Assembly (NCBI GenBank): GCA_040385105.1
Contig: JAZKHY010000027.1
Coordinates: 1 to 64,000, forward strand
Source: JACMQX01 sp040385105
GTDB taxonomy: Bacteria; Pseudomonadota; Gammaproteobacteria; Burkholderiales; Burkholderiaceae_C
Length of the DNA stretch: 64,000 nt
Direction: 5' to 3'
The position numbers and the translations under genes are program-made. Positions 24,835 through 32,789 of the stretch are shown here, piece after piece. The number at the start of each line of letters is the position of its first letter. Position 1 is the stretch's first letter. The notes beneath the pieces were generated by a model. The model was not told the DNA's origin. It was given only the letters and a program-made list of their open reading frames with translations, and did not search any database.

Positions 24835-25320
24835 ATGCAAGACAAACCCAACTTTCGTGTCAAGCTTCTTGAGCACGGTGACGTCAGCCCCATGCGCGAA
24901 ATGCTCGCGATGTTCGGTGAAGCATTTGAAGACCAGGAAACCTACACCCAGGCACAGCCTGATGACGCCTATCTCATCGACCTGCTTTCAAGCAAGGCAT
25001 TCATCGCCATCGCAGCGACAGACGGAGGTTCCGTCGTCGGTGGACTCGCCGCCTATGTGTTGCCAAAGTTTGAGCAGGCTCGCAAAGAGATCTACATCTA
25101 TGACCTGGCAGTCTCATCGGCCTGTCGGCGCCAGGGAATTGCCACTGCCTTGATCCAGAAGCTCCAGGCAGTTGCCTCTGATATGGGCGCATACGTCATC
25201 TACGTCCAGGCAGACTACGGCGACGACCCGGCAATCGCCCTCTACACCAAGCTCGGTATCAGGGAAGATGTCCTTCACTTCGACATTGACCCCGGTAAAA
25301 ATGGCGCCCAACCGCTCTAA
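24835..25320 (+). CDS. Aminoglycoside 3-N-acetyltransferase, AAC(3)-I type GNAT
   Basis: A 161-residue GNAT acetyltransferase. Acetyl-CoA-binding motif A is at 98-103 (RRQGIA). The segments VLPKFEQARKEIYIYDLAV (75-93), GAYVIYVQADYGDDPA (118-133) and YTKLGIREDVLHFDIDP (137-153) are, from memory, nearly those of the gentamicin-acetylating AAC(3)-I enzymes found as integron cassettes. AAC(3)-I transfers acetyl to the 3-amino group of the deoxystreptamine ring. The start MQDKPNF gives the normal length. The stop TAA falls inside CTCTAAC, as often happens at attC sites. Base composition is lower in GC than the surrounding chromosome. Resistance activity is not proven by sequence alone. Confidence 0.88.
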   Translation: MQDKPNFRVKLLEHGDVSPMREMLAMFGEAFEDQETYTQAQPDDAYLIDLLSSKAFIAIAATDGGSVVGGLAAYVLPKFEQARKEIYIYDLAVSSACRRQGIATALIQKLQAVASDMGAYVIYVQADYGDDPAIALYTKLGIREDVLHFDIDPGKNGAQPL

Positions 25321-25326
25321 CAGAGC
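25314..25326 (+). other. Small hairpin with core-site-like sequence at the AAC(3)-I stop
   Basis: GCTCT and AGAGC are perfect arms around AAC. CTCTAAC resembles the attC R-double-prime core (RYYYAAC) apart from its first base. No right arm of an attC is evident before the broken GFA gene. Confidence 0.25.
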
Positions 25327-25331
25327 ACCCA

Positions 25332-25590
25332 ATGCAACTGCAAGGCTTCTGCCATTGCGGCAAGGTCAAGTTCCCTGTCGAATCCGCTGAGCCCGTGCCT
25401 TCATGCGCTGCTACTGCTCGATCTGCCGCAAGACCGCCGGTGGCGGCGGGTATGCGATCAACCTGGGGGCTGCGGCCAGGAGCATGAAGGTCACCGGCAA
25501 GCGGGACCTGCGCATCTACCAGGCCCAGGTGCCGGACAAGGACAGTACGGGCACCAATATCAGGCACCTTGCCTGCGCTTTCCCCCACTC
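25332..25590 (+). pseudogene. Frameshifted and truncated GFA (glutathione-dependent formaldehyde-activating / CENP-V) family gene
   Basis: The first 24 codons read MQLQGFCHCGKVKFPVES with the Zn-binding CHCG motif of GFA proteins. Homology then continues in another frame from about 25400 as MRCYCSICRKTAGGGGYAIN, the next family block. One base appears lost near CCTTCATG (about 25398-25403). After about 25560 the family sequence, including the C-terminal Cys pair, is gone, and the 3' end abuts the stop of the NeuD-like gene on the other strand. So the gene is both shifted and cut short and is unlikely to work. The exact end is uncertain. Confidence 0.72.
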
Positions 25591-25592
25591 GG

Positions 25593-26207
25593 TCATCGAC
25601 GGACAAGGCGCGCAGGCGTGCCGACATAAGTGCCCGGCTCGGTCAGGTCATGCACGACCGTTGCTCCCGCCCCCACAATGATGCCGGGCGCTATCGTCAC
25701 GCCGTCAATGACTGTGGCTCCTGCGCATACGAAGACGCCGGCACCTATCACACAGCGTCCGGCCACTGTGGCATTGACCGAAATATGGCAGAACTCCCCG
25801 ATGCGGCTTTCATGGTCCACGACCGCGCCCGTATTGATGATGCAGCCCCGGCCCACCTCGGCAAGTGGCCCGATGTGCGCATGGCGCGCAACCAGCGTTC
25901 CGGGCTGCACCACCGCTCCAGCGCCTGTCGTCGCGCCGGGTGCGATCAGCGTGATGAGTTCGAAGGCCTGTGCCTGCACCACCTCCAGCTGGCGCCTGCG
26001 CAAGGCATTGTCCCCGGCCGCCGGCATGCATTGAAGATGCCCCGCAGGATACTCCCGCACCGCCGGATGCCCGAGAAAGGTTTCTCCGTCGCGGGCATGG
26101 TCGTCCACAAAGACCAACTGGCTGTGGCCGCAGGCAAGCGCAATGTCCGCCACGCTGCGCGCATGGCCTCCAAAACCAAGTATGACAAGGGGCCCTGGTG
26201 CCTTCAT
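25593..26207 (-). CDS. NeuD/PglD-family sugar O/N-acyltransferase
   Basis: A 204-residue left-handed beta-helix acetyltransferase. The N-terminal Rossmann-like domain begins VILGFGGHARSVADIA, typical of NeuD/PglD. Hexapeptide repeats run from about 95 to 190 (for example GAVVQPGTLVARHAHIG), with His in NTGAVVDHESRIG as candidate base. It acetylates an amino or hydroxyl group of a nucleotide sugar or glycan. Its ATG overlaps the glycosyltransferase stop (ATGA); it is the last gene of the glycan operon. Together with the DegT aminotransferase it resembles a PglE/PglD pair. Confidence 0.9.
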   Translation of the reverse strand: MKAPGPLVILGFGGHARSVADIALACGHSQLVFVDDHARDGETFLGHPAVREYPAGHLQCMPAAGDNALRRRQLEVVQAQAFELITLIAPGATTGAGAVVQPGTLVARHAHIGPLAEVGRGCIINTGAVVDHESRIGEFCHISVNATVAGRCVIGAGVFVCAGATVIDGVTIAPGIIVGAGATVVHDLTEPGTYVGTPARLVRR

Positions 26208-27826
26208 CTACCCGCTCCTTCAACAGCTTCGCAGGCAATGACATGCTCAAGCGCCCGCACATGTTCATCCACCACATCCGTCCAGGTGCGGGTTGCCAGC
26301 TTGCGGTATGCCTCAAGCTGGGTCTGCAGAAGTTGCCCGCGGTTTGCAAGCGCCCATTCCACCTTGACGGCCAGGTCGCGCCAGTCATACGGATCAAAGA
26401 ACATCATGCCTGAAAGTGCGGGGTCGTCCAGCGTTTCCTCGGTGACCGGGATGCGTGCCATCACGGCCGGCGTTCCTACCGACAGCGCCTCGCTGAAGGT
26501 GAAAGGGCATCCGCCCTCGCTCAGGCTCGGATTGACCGCAAGTTCGGCAAGGCTGTAGCAGGCAGCGAGTTCCGGCACGCTCAGGCCATGCAGGCAAAGA
26601 ACGTCCTTGCCAAGGCGGTGGGCGCCAATGAAGTCGGCGATTTCCTTCATCGCGTCGGGGTCGCCGGTGAGCACCAGCTTGTGCGGCAGCAGCCGCTTGC
26701 GCAGCATGTGCTCGTACGCACGCAATAGCGTCAGCACATTCTTGGAGGGGCGAAACTGGCTCGCGTAGAAGATGAAGCGCATGCCGGGGTTGCTGAATCC
26801 CGCCGCGTAGTCTGTCCGTGCCCGCGCCATGGCGGACCGTAACAGGCCTTCGCAACGATGGCGCCGCACGGCCGCAAGGTCCGGGAATCCGCTTGCCGAG
26901 ATCCAGCCGGACAGGTCGATCGGTGCATGCGCAATCGCACGCACATTTGCCTCCGGTACACCATAGCGGTCGACAAGCGTGCGCCACTTCGTGTGTTCGC
27001 TGTAGGTGACAAAATATCCGGCTCCGGCAATGGCAGCCTCGACATCCCGGAAGTTCTCCAGGAACCGTTCGCCTCCAACCGCCGAGAACGCAACGGGGAA
27101 CTCCGTCAGAACGACATCAGGCACGCACATCAGCCTCGGGGCCCGTATGGCATTGAACGACGGCCAGAACGCCGTGGGGCAATACCATGCCCGCACACCG
27201 GGCTGCCGGTTGATCAGGTCCACCAGCAGCTGCGCCTCGCGCGCTTGCATCATGCGGTACAGGCGCGTGGCCAGCGGCTCTGACTTGGGCTGTGCAACGA
27301 GCCCCGCAAGCCGGCCGCGCAATGCGGCCATGCCGGCCAGCCCGCGCACCCGCCGGGCGCACCACCTTGCCATCAACCAGCATGCGCGCAAGGGAGCCGC
27401 CACCAGCGCCGCCAACCCTGCAACGGCGATGACGGCAGCCAGGGCGGGAACACTGCGCGATGTGGCCACGCCAGCCTCCAGTTTGCTGCGGACCCATTGG
27501 GCCACGCGTTCCGCAATGGCCGTCAACCGCTGCACCACACTGGCACGGCCGCGTCGCCGCGCCTGGTGCGCGACCCAGGCGTTGTACAGATAGAGCGCTG
27601 CTGGCGGCCCCGGGGGCGAAAGCACGTCAAAGCTGCCTGCCGGTACACCTTCGCTTTCGCACAGCGCCTCCAGGCTCTCGCGCGCCCAGCTCGGGCACGC
27701 GACCAGGAACCGGATATCCGGCCGCAGCGCGCCGGCCTTGAGCATCGCAGCGAGCTGCCGGCCAAGCCCCTGATGGCGCATGTCCACTGTCGGCGCATAG
27801 AAAAGATAGATGCCGTAGGTCTTCAC
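26204..27826 (-). CDS. Glycosyltransferase family 4-like protein with a hydrophobic insertion
   Basis: A 540-residue GT-B fold glycosyltransferase. The C-terminal half has the GT4 pattern: FIFYASQFRPSKNVLTLLRAY, then LVLTGDPDA, and the nucleotide-sugar motif EGGCPFTFSEALSVGTP. I choose a GTG start (VKTYGIYLFY) because it overlaps the upstream TGA as GTGA and has AGGA seven bases before; the longer frame is the tail of the previous gene. The N-terminal half carries an unusual stretch of two or more hydrophobic segments near residues 120-160, which could anchor it to the inner membrane. The sugar donor and acceptor are unknown. Confidence 0.88.
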   Translation of the reverse strand: MKTYGIYLFYAPTVDMRHQGLGRQLAAMLKAGALRPDIRFLVACPSWARESLEALCESEGVPAGSFDVLSPPGPPAALYLYNAWVAHQARRRGRASVVQRLTAIAERVAQWVRSKLEAGVATSRSVPALAAVIAVAGLAALVAAPLRACWLMARWCARRVRGLAGMAALRGRLAGLVAQPKSEPLATRLYRMMQAREAQLLVDLINRQPGVRAWYCPTAFWPSFNAIRAPRLMCVPDVVLTEFPVAFSAVGGERFLENFRDVEAAIAGAGYFVTYSEHTKWRTLVDRYGVPEANVRAIAHAPIDLSGWISASGFPDLAAVRRHRCEGLLRSAMARARTDYAAGFSNPGMRFIFYASQFRPSKNVLTLLRAYEHMLRKRLLPHKLVLTGDPDAMKEIADFIGAHRLGKDVLCLHGLSVPELAACYSLAELAVNPSLSEGGCPFTFSEALSVGTPAVMARIPVTEETLDDPALSGMMFFDPYDWRDLAVKVEWALANRGQLLQTQLEAYRKLATRTWTDVVDEHVRALEHVIACEAVEGAGR

Positions 27827-30072
27827 AGGCAGGTCCTGATCACGTCCCAATAGGCGCCGCCAAGGTGCTCGACACTCTGGAGCGAAAGGACCTCCGGCGT
27901 GGGCAACGCCCGCCGGATAGCCGCTTCATGCTGCTCCATCCACAGCAGCTGCTGTGCCATCTGCTCGGGGTCGGCAGGGTTCATCCAGGCCATGCCAAGG
28001 CTGAACTGCGCATCGATCTCACGCATGGCCGGGTAGTCGCTGGACAACGCCGGCACACCGGCATGGGCCGCCTCGATCACGCTGAACGTGCCGTTGTCCA
28101 CGGCAGCCGCATGCCATACAAAAGCGGCACCGGCCAGGCGCGTGGCGAACCTGCTGTCAGGCAGTTCACCAAGGACTTTGAGCCTGCTGCCGCCAACGGC
28201 CTTGCGCCACGCGGCCTGGGGCAGGTCGACCCCGGTGACATGGCATTCCAGCTTGCCGCCGAGCATGCGGTAGTAGATGTCGAGCGCTTTCAGCGCGTTG
28301 GCATGGTTCTTGTGCTGCGCGCCATTGGTGGTCCACAAAAAATAGCCCGGGCCTGTGCTGTTGCCCTGCGCCAGGCGCGGGGCCGGCGGTAGCGGCCCGG
28401 GCGCGGACGACAGCATGGGAACGCGGACCACACGGCGCGGCGCCACACCCGCATATTGCAGCGCATCCTGCCGCGTGAACTCCGTGGTGACCATCACCAT
28501 GCGGGCAGTGCGCGCGGCATTGATGAACGGCTGATCGTCCCCGCCGTCGAGCACCTCTGGCACATAGCGTTGCACATAGTCGTACACCATGAGGATGGCC
28601 GGACGCACAGGCAACAGCGGCGCTTGCAGGCGGTCACTGACCACAACCCACGCGTCGCAATCGCAGAACTGCTGGATGCCGTCTTCAGCCACAAGGTAGC
28701 GCGGCGCCAGAGGCCGCCACCCGCTCTCGCCCGCATAGGCCATGGCCCTGCGGGCCTGTGCCAGATCGAGCATGCGCCAGGTGAACGTCCGGCGCGCAAG
28801 GAACGGTGCCAGGTCATCCAGTGCGCCTGGCGGGTAGGCTTGCGGATCATCCGGATGTGCAAACACAACATCGGCATCCTCACCCCGCGCCCGGCTGCCG
28901 TGCCAGATGGCTTCGGCCAGCAACTTCGCACCGCGCAATGTGCCGCCCCTGTAGGAAGCGGCCAGTATGACGGCGATCTTCTTCCTGCGCGCGCGCGCCG
29001 GGCGATCCCGGGAACGGTCTGCCGCAAGCGCTGCAAGTATGCGGGCCATGCCTTGCTTCCAGGCCTCCTCACAGGCTTCGGGCCGCATCGCATCCAGCAG
29101 CCGCGTCTGCGACGCGCGGATATCATCAATGAGCCCGGGATCGCCATCCAGGAGTCTCCGGATCTTCGTGCGCGCTTCGTCAAGTGTCCGTGCGCGCCCC
29201 GGCATCCCTGCCCCACCCATCCGGTCAAGCATGCCGCCGGCCATGAACACCAGCGGCATGCCCGCACGCACCGCCTCGAAAGGATGGTAGTGCACATGGT
29301 TGGGCTCTGTGGAGTGGTAGAACATGACGCGCAACGCACGCATGTTTTCCTCATGCTGCGAGGCCGGCAGGTAGCCCAGCACACGGGGGTCTTCCACCGG
29401 CACGGCCTGCGAGCCGCCCACGACATAGTCAAAGCCCTCAAAGTCGTGCCGGAACCGCTCGTGGATCTCGCGGTAGTACGAGTTGATCCCCACGTCGGGG
29501 CACACGAAGAACAACCGGGCGGATCGCCCATGCCAACCTTCCCTCGGCGCGCAGTCCATCAGCCCCAGAGGCAGGTACACCTCACGCCTGCTCAGGAAGC
29601 CCTCCTCCAGCCCGGCCAGGTGCGGGTAGGCCGTCCCGAGCCAGAATCGCGGGCCGGCGGCCACGATGCGGCGGCGCAGGCCTTCCTTCGCATCTGCCAG
29701 GAAGCTGTAGGTCATGTCCGAGTTCAGCCCGAACGCCCGCCAGACCACCGCGCCCTTGAAGCTGGAGACAACCTCCATCACGCAGTCCAGGTCATGGGCG
29801 ATGAAGAACAGGACATCGAAGTACCGGTTGGCCACGGCCCAGGCAGCGGCGCCGGGCCCGCCGTGCCAGTCGGCCTCATCCAGCACCTTCAGGTCGTCAG
29901 GCGGAATACCGGCGGGCGCACGACGGTTGCTGTCCACTGACGCACTGCGGAAATTGACCTGCTGCGGGTAGCTCGCCGGCGTGAAAACATCCTGCACGCC
30001 TGCGGCACGCAACATGGCGAGGTCGAAAGCCCGCGCCGTCGAGTGATTCAGAAGCCACATCGCGCGCGTCAT
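27823..30072 (-). CDS. Large two-part glycosyltransferase
   Basis: A 749-residue cytosolic protein. The first about 360 residues have no family I can name, though FFVCPDVGINSYYRE and PNHVHYHPFEAVRAGMPLVF suggest a degenerate GT-B glycosyltransferase domain. From about residue 365 (KKIAVILAASYRGGTLRGA) a second GT4 domain follows, with GYFLWTTNGAQHKNH and the donor motif DNGTFSVIEAAHAGVPALSS. It thus looks like a double glycosyltransferase able to add two sugars. The start MTRAMW overlaps the acyltransferase stop by ATGA; the much longer open frame upstream is antisense noise to that gene. Substrates unknown. Confidence 0.85.
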   Translation of the reverse strand: MTRAMWLLNHSTARAFDLAMLRAAGVQDVFTPASYPQQVNFRSASVDSNRRAPAGIPPDDLKVLDEADWHGGPGAAAWAVANRYFDVLFFIAHDLDCVMEVVSSFKGAVVWRAFGLNSDMTYSFLADAKEGLRRRIVAAGPRFWLGTAYPHLAGLEEGFLSRREVYLPLGLMDCAPREGWHGRSARLFFVCPDVGINSYYREIHERFRHDFEGFDYVVGGSQAVPVEDPRVLGYLPASQHEENMRALRVMFYHSTEPNHVHYHPFEAVRAGMPLVFMAGGMLDRMGGAGMPGRARTLDEARTKIRRLLDGDPGLIDDIRASQTRLLDAMRPEACEEAWKQGMARILAALAADRSRDRPARARRKKIAVILAASYRGGTLRGAKLLAEAIWHGSRARGEDADVVFAHPDDPQAYPPGALDDLAPFLARRTFTWRMLDLAQARRAMAYAGESGWRPLAPRYLVAEDGIQQFCDCDAWVVVSDRLQAPLLPVRPAILMVYDYVQRYVPEVLDGGDDQPFINAARTARMVMVTTEFTRQDALQYAGVAPRRVVRVPMLSSAPGPLPPAPRLAQGNSTGPGYFLWTTNGAQHKNHANALKALDIYYRMLGGKLECHVTGVDLPQAAWRKAVGGSRLKVLGELPDSRFATRLAGAAFVWHAAAVDNGTFSVIEAAHAGVPALSSDYPAMREIDAQFSLGMAWMNPADPEQMAQQLLWMEQHEAAIRRALPTPEVLSLQSVEHLGGAYWDVIRTCL

Positions 30073-31175
30073 GCAATGCGCCTTGCAAAAATGTGCGACA
30101 ACCGGATGGAAGGCCGCTCGATGAACCGCTCGGACAGCATCGCAAATGGAACTGTCAGGATGAAAGCAGCCATCCCGAAGAATACCCAGGTCAGACCCTT
30201 GATGCTCGCTGGTTCCACTGGAACCAGCGCCACGAGAACATGGATCGCCACCACGTTCAGCAGGTAGTAGCTGTAGCTGATGCGGCCCAGAAATGCGGGC
30301 AATGGCCGCGTGAGTGCGCGAGCGGGCCAGCTGCCCGGGACATGCCGCAGGCATGCCACCATGGCTGCCAGCGCACCAACCTGAACAATGAGGGCCGTGA
30401 GCGACTGGTGGGGCGCCAGATGGCGGGCCCCCAGGCCTACGGCAAGCCACATGAACACCGCTCGGCCCGAAGCCGTCCCGAACAGCGCTGCTGCCTGCGG
30501 CGTGGCCGCGAGCATTCCGCAGACAAAAGCAAAGAGATACGGCGCGATCAGGGGAATCGAGAACACAACCCACAGATTCTGCAGCGCCAGGAGCGAGACC
30601 AGCGCCATGGCCAGCAGGCCGCTGAATCCGGCCCATAGGTAGATGAAAGCGCCGGCCAGCAGGAATGGCGTTGCAACCGCCTCGATCTGCACGCTGCGGG
30701 AAGGCCCGTGGAAGTTGCCAATTTCCAGGAGAAACGCATTCTTCAGCGCAGCCTCAAGACTGACAGGCGGAAAGCCGCTGCCACCGCTGGCTGTCCAGAG
30801 CCACGCCACCAGCCAGAGAAAAAGCATGGTGGACAGCATGGCCGGAATCAGCCTGGCCGCCCGGCGCCAGAAAAATTCTGCCGCCACCCGCCAGGCCCCG
30901 GCGCCAGCCGCCATGCGCATCAGCGAGTGATGAAGGACCAGCCCGCTGAGGATGTAGAAGCAGATGACCGCCGCCTCACCGTCAAAGACCGTGAGCATGA
31001 TCTTCATGGGGAGATCGGCCGCGGCAAGCTGCTGTGCAGGAACGTTCATCACCCGGTCCTGCAAGGCCGGCTGGTAATACAGGATCGCATGGAAGAACGT
31101 CACGGACAGGGCCGCCATGCCACGCAAGCCGTCCAGAGCGGCGAATCTCCCGCCTGGTGGGCTGGCGGGATTCAT
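30069..31175 (-). CDS. Acyltransferase 3 family membrane protein
   Basis: A 368-residue multi-pass acyltransferase-3 protein. RFAALDGLRGMAALSVTFFHA at 10-30 carries the conserved Arg and His, and FYILSGLVLHHSL the second family block. About ten hydrophobic segments. It transfers acetyl (or another acyl) groups to a polysaccharide or lipid-linked sugar at the inner membrane. The gene overlaps its neighbours by 4 bp on both sides inside the glycan operon, so it most likely decorates the same glycan. Distinct from the OpgC-like gene at 14-15.3 kb. Confidence 0.9.
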   Translation of the reverse strand: MNPASPPGGRFAALDGLRGMAALSVTFFHAILYYQPALQDRVMNVPAQQLAAADLPMKIMLTVFDGEAAVICFYILSGLVLHHSLMRMAAGAGAWRVAAEFFWRRAARLIPAMLSTMLFLWLVAWLWTASGGSGFPPVSLEAALKNAFLLEIGNFHGPSRSVQIEAVATPFLLAGAFIYLWAGFSGLLAMALVSLLALQNLWVVFSIPLIAPYLFAFVCGMLAATPQAAALFGTASGRAVFMWLAVGLGARHLAPHQSLTALIVQVGALAAMVACLRHVPGSWPARALTRPLPAFLGRISYSYYLLNVVAIHVLVALVPVEPASIKGLTWVFFGMAAFILTVPFAMLSERFIERPSIRLSHIFARRIA

Positions 31176-32308
31176 CGGTAGTTCCGGGCACTGCCGGCAG
31201 CTTCCTGCATGTCCCCGGCGGCCTGCACAAGATGGAACTTGCGGATGGCGTCGCAGATCATGAACACCTGGTCACGGGTGAGCGCCGGATAGCTGGGCAG
31301 GTTGATGCCGCGTTGCGACAACTGCTCGGCCACCGGAAAGCTCTGGCCGGTGGCCAGGTGGGGCAACTGGTGCGCCGGATGGAACAGCGGGCGCGTGTCG
31401 ATGCCCCGGTCCCGCAGGAAGCGGCGAAGCGGGTCCCGCCAGCGGGCGGTGCCGACCAGGAAGGAACACATCCAGTATGAATTCACGGCGTCCGGCGAGT
31501 CCTCCTGGAATGAAACCGGCAGGCTTTCACAGCCCTCCCGGTACCAGGCAGCAATGGCGCGCTTGCGCTCGAGAAATGACTCGACCTGCTCCAGCTGCGC
31601 CAGACCGATGGCCGCGCAGATGTTGGTCATGCGGTAGTTGTACCCCTGGACGTCGTGCCAGTACTCCCGTCCGGGCGAGAGGCCCTGGGTCTTCAGGTGA
31701 TGCACCCTGTCGATGACCGACCGCTGCCCCGCCACCACCATGCCACCCTCACCACAGGTGATGGTCTTGTTGCCGAAGAAACTGAAAGTGGCAACATCAC
31801 CGAACGTTCCCACATGCCGGCCGCGGTAGCGGGAGCCGATCGCTTCCGCGCAGTCCTCCACCAGCAGCAAATTGTGGTCGCGGCACAGTTCCACCAGCGC
31901 ATCCATGGCACAAGGCAGGCCATACAGGTGAACCGCCATCACGGCCCGCGTACGGGGCGTGATGCGCCGCCGCACATCCCCGGGGTCAAGGTTCCACCCT
32001 CCGGCCGCAGACTCCGCGAATACCGCCTTCGCACCCGTCTGCAGGATGGCATTGACCGAGGCCACATAGGTCAGCGTCGGCACGATCACCTCGTCGCCGG
32101 GGCCCAGGCCCAGCGCCAGCAGGGCCACATGCAGGGCAACGGTCCCATTGCAGACACTGGTGGCATGAGGCACGCCCATAAACGCGGCAAAGCCCTTCTC
32201 GAAGCGATCAATGAACTCGCCCTTGGACGATATCCAGGTCGAGTCCAGGCACTGGTTCACATAGGTCTTCTCGTTGCCGCCAAGCAGCGGCTGGTAAACC
32301 GGGATCAT
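31172..32308 (-). CDS. DegT/DnrJ/EryC1/StrS family sugar aminotransferase
   Basis: A 378-residue PLP aminotransferase acting on keto-sugar nucleotides. The internal-aldimine Lys181 is in FSFFGNKTITCGEGGM and Asp152 in EDCAEAIGSRY. The N-terminus MIPVYQPLLGGNEK is the standard family beginning; an ATG six codons earlier is possible. It opens the five-gene glycan operon, 37 bp after aroQ, so read-through from the quinate operon cannot be excluded. With the NeuD/PglD acyltransferase it would make an N-acylated amino sugar. The 4,6-dehydratase that should precede it is not in the window. Confidence 0.92.
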   Translation of the reverse strand: MIPVYQPLLGGNEKTYVNQCLDSTWISSKGEFIDRFEKGFAAFMGVPHATSVCNGTVALHVALLALGLGPGDEVIVPTLTYVASVNAILQTGAKAVFAESAAGGWNLDPGDVRRRITPRTRAVMAVHLYGLPCAMDALVELCRDHNLLLVEDCAEAIGSRYRGRHVGTFGDVATFSFFGNKTITCGEGGMVVAGQRSVIDRVHHLKTQGLSPGREYWHDVQGYNYRMTNICAAIGLAQLEQVESFLERKRAIAAWYREGCESLPVSFQEDSPDAVNSYWMCSFLVGTARWRDPLRRFLRDRGIDTRPLFHPAHQLPHLATGQSFPVAEQLSQRGINLPSYPALTRDQVFMICDAIRKFHLVQAAGDMQEAAGSARNYR

Positions 32309-32345
32309 GCTTTCACCGTGCGGCATCGGGGGGCCCTGGCCGCAT

Positions 32346-32789
32346 TCAGATGGCAGCCAGCGCCGCCACAGCCAGCGGATACCCCTGCACCCCAAACCCG
32401 GCCATCACAGCCTTGGCAGCCGGTGAAATATACGAGTGATGCCGGAACGCCTCACGCGCATGCACATTCGAGATGTGCAGCTCGATCAGCACAATCCCCG
32501 TCCCCTTGATCGCGTCATGCAAGGCAATGCTGGTATGCGTGTACGCACCCGCATTCAGGATCACGCCTGCCAGGCTGCCGGCTGCATGCAGCTTGCCGGC
32601 CTCATGGATCCAGGTGACAAGCTCACCCTCATGGTTGCTCTGGCGGAAGTCCAGCTTGAAGCCGTGGGTGGCGCAGGCGGTGGCGGAGAGTTTTTCAACA
32701 TCGGCCAGCGTCTGCGAGCCATAGACCTGCGGCTCGCGCGTGCCCAGCAGGTTGAGGTTGGGGCCGTTGAGGATGAGGACAGTTTTCAT
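32346..32789 (-). CDS. aroQ: Type II 3-dehydroquinate dehydratase
   Basis: A 147-residue dodecameric type II dehydroquinase converting 3-dehydroquinate to 3-dehydroshikimate. The signature ILNGPNLNLLGTREP is at 6-20 with catalytic Tyr23; QSNHEGELV, NAGAYTHTS and IELHISNVHARE are the later active-site blocks. It is the last catabolic gene of the run and its ATG shares one base with the pcaD stop (TAATG). Because it is embedded among protocatechuate genes it probably serves quinate breakdown (a QuiB role) rather than, or besides, aromatic biosynthesis. Confidence 0.97.
   Translation of the reverse strand: MKTVLILNGPNLNLLGTREPQVYGSQTLADVEKLSATACATHGFKLDFRQSNHEGELVTWIHEAGKLHAAGSLAGVILNAGAYTHTSIALHDAIKGTGIVLIELHISNVHAREAFRHHSYISPAAKAVMAGFGVQGYPLAVAALAAI

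Noticed and set aside
25403..25681. A complete small plus-strand gene of 92 codons
   Set aside because: It is the second frame of the broken GFA gene. It runs past the end of homology into antisense of the NeuD-like gene, so it is described as a pseudogene.
30073..30636. N-terminal extension of the large glycosyltransferase to 937 residues
   Set aside because: The extra 188 codons overlap the acyltransferase gene out of frame and have no homology. The ATGA overlap at 30069-30072 is the natural start.
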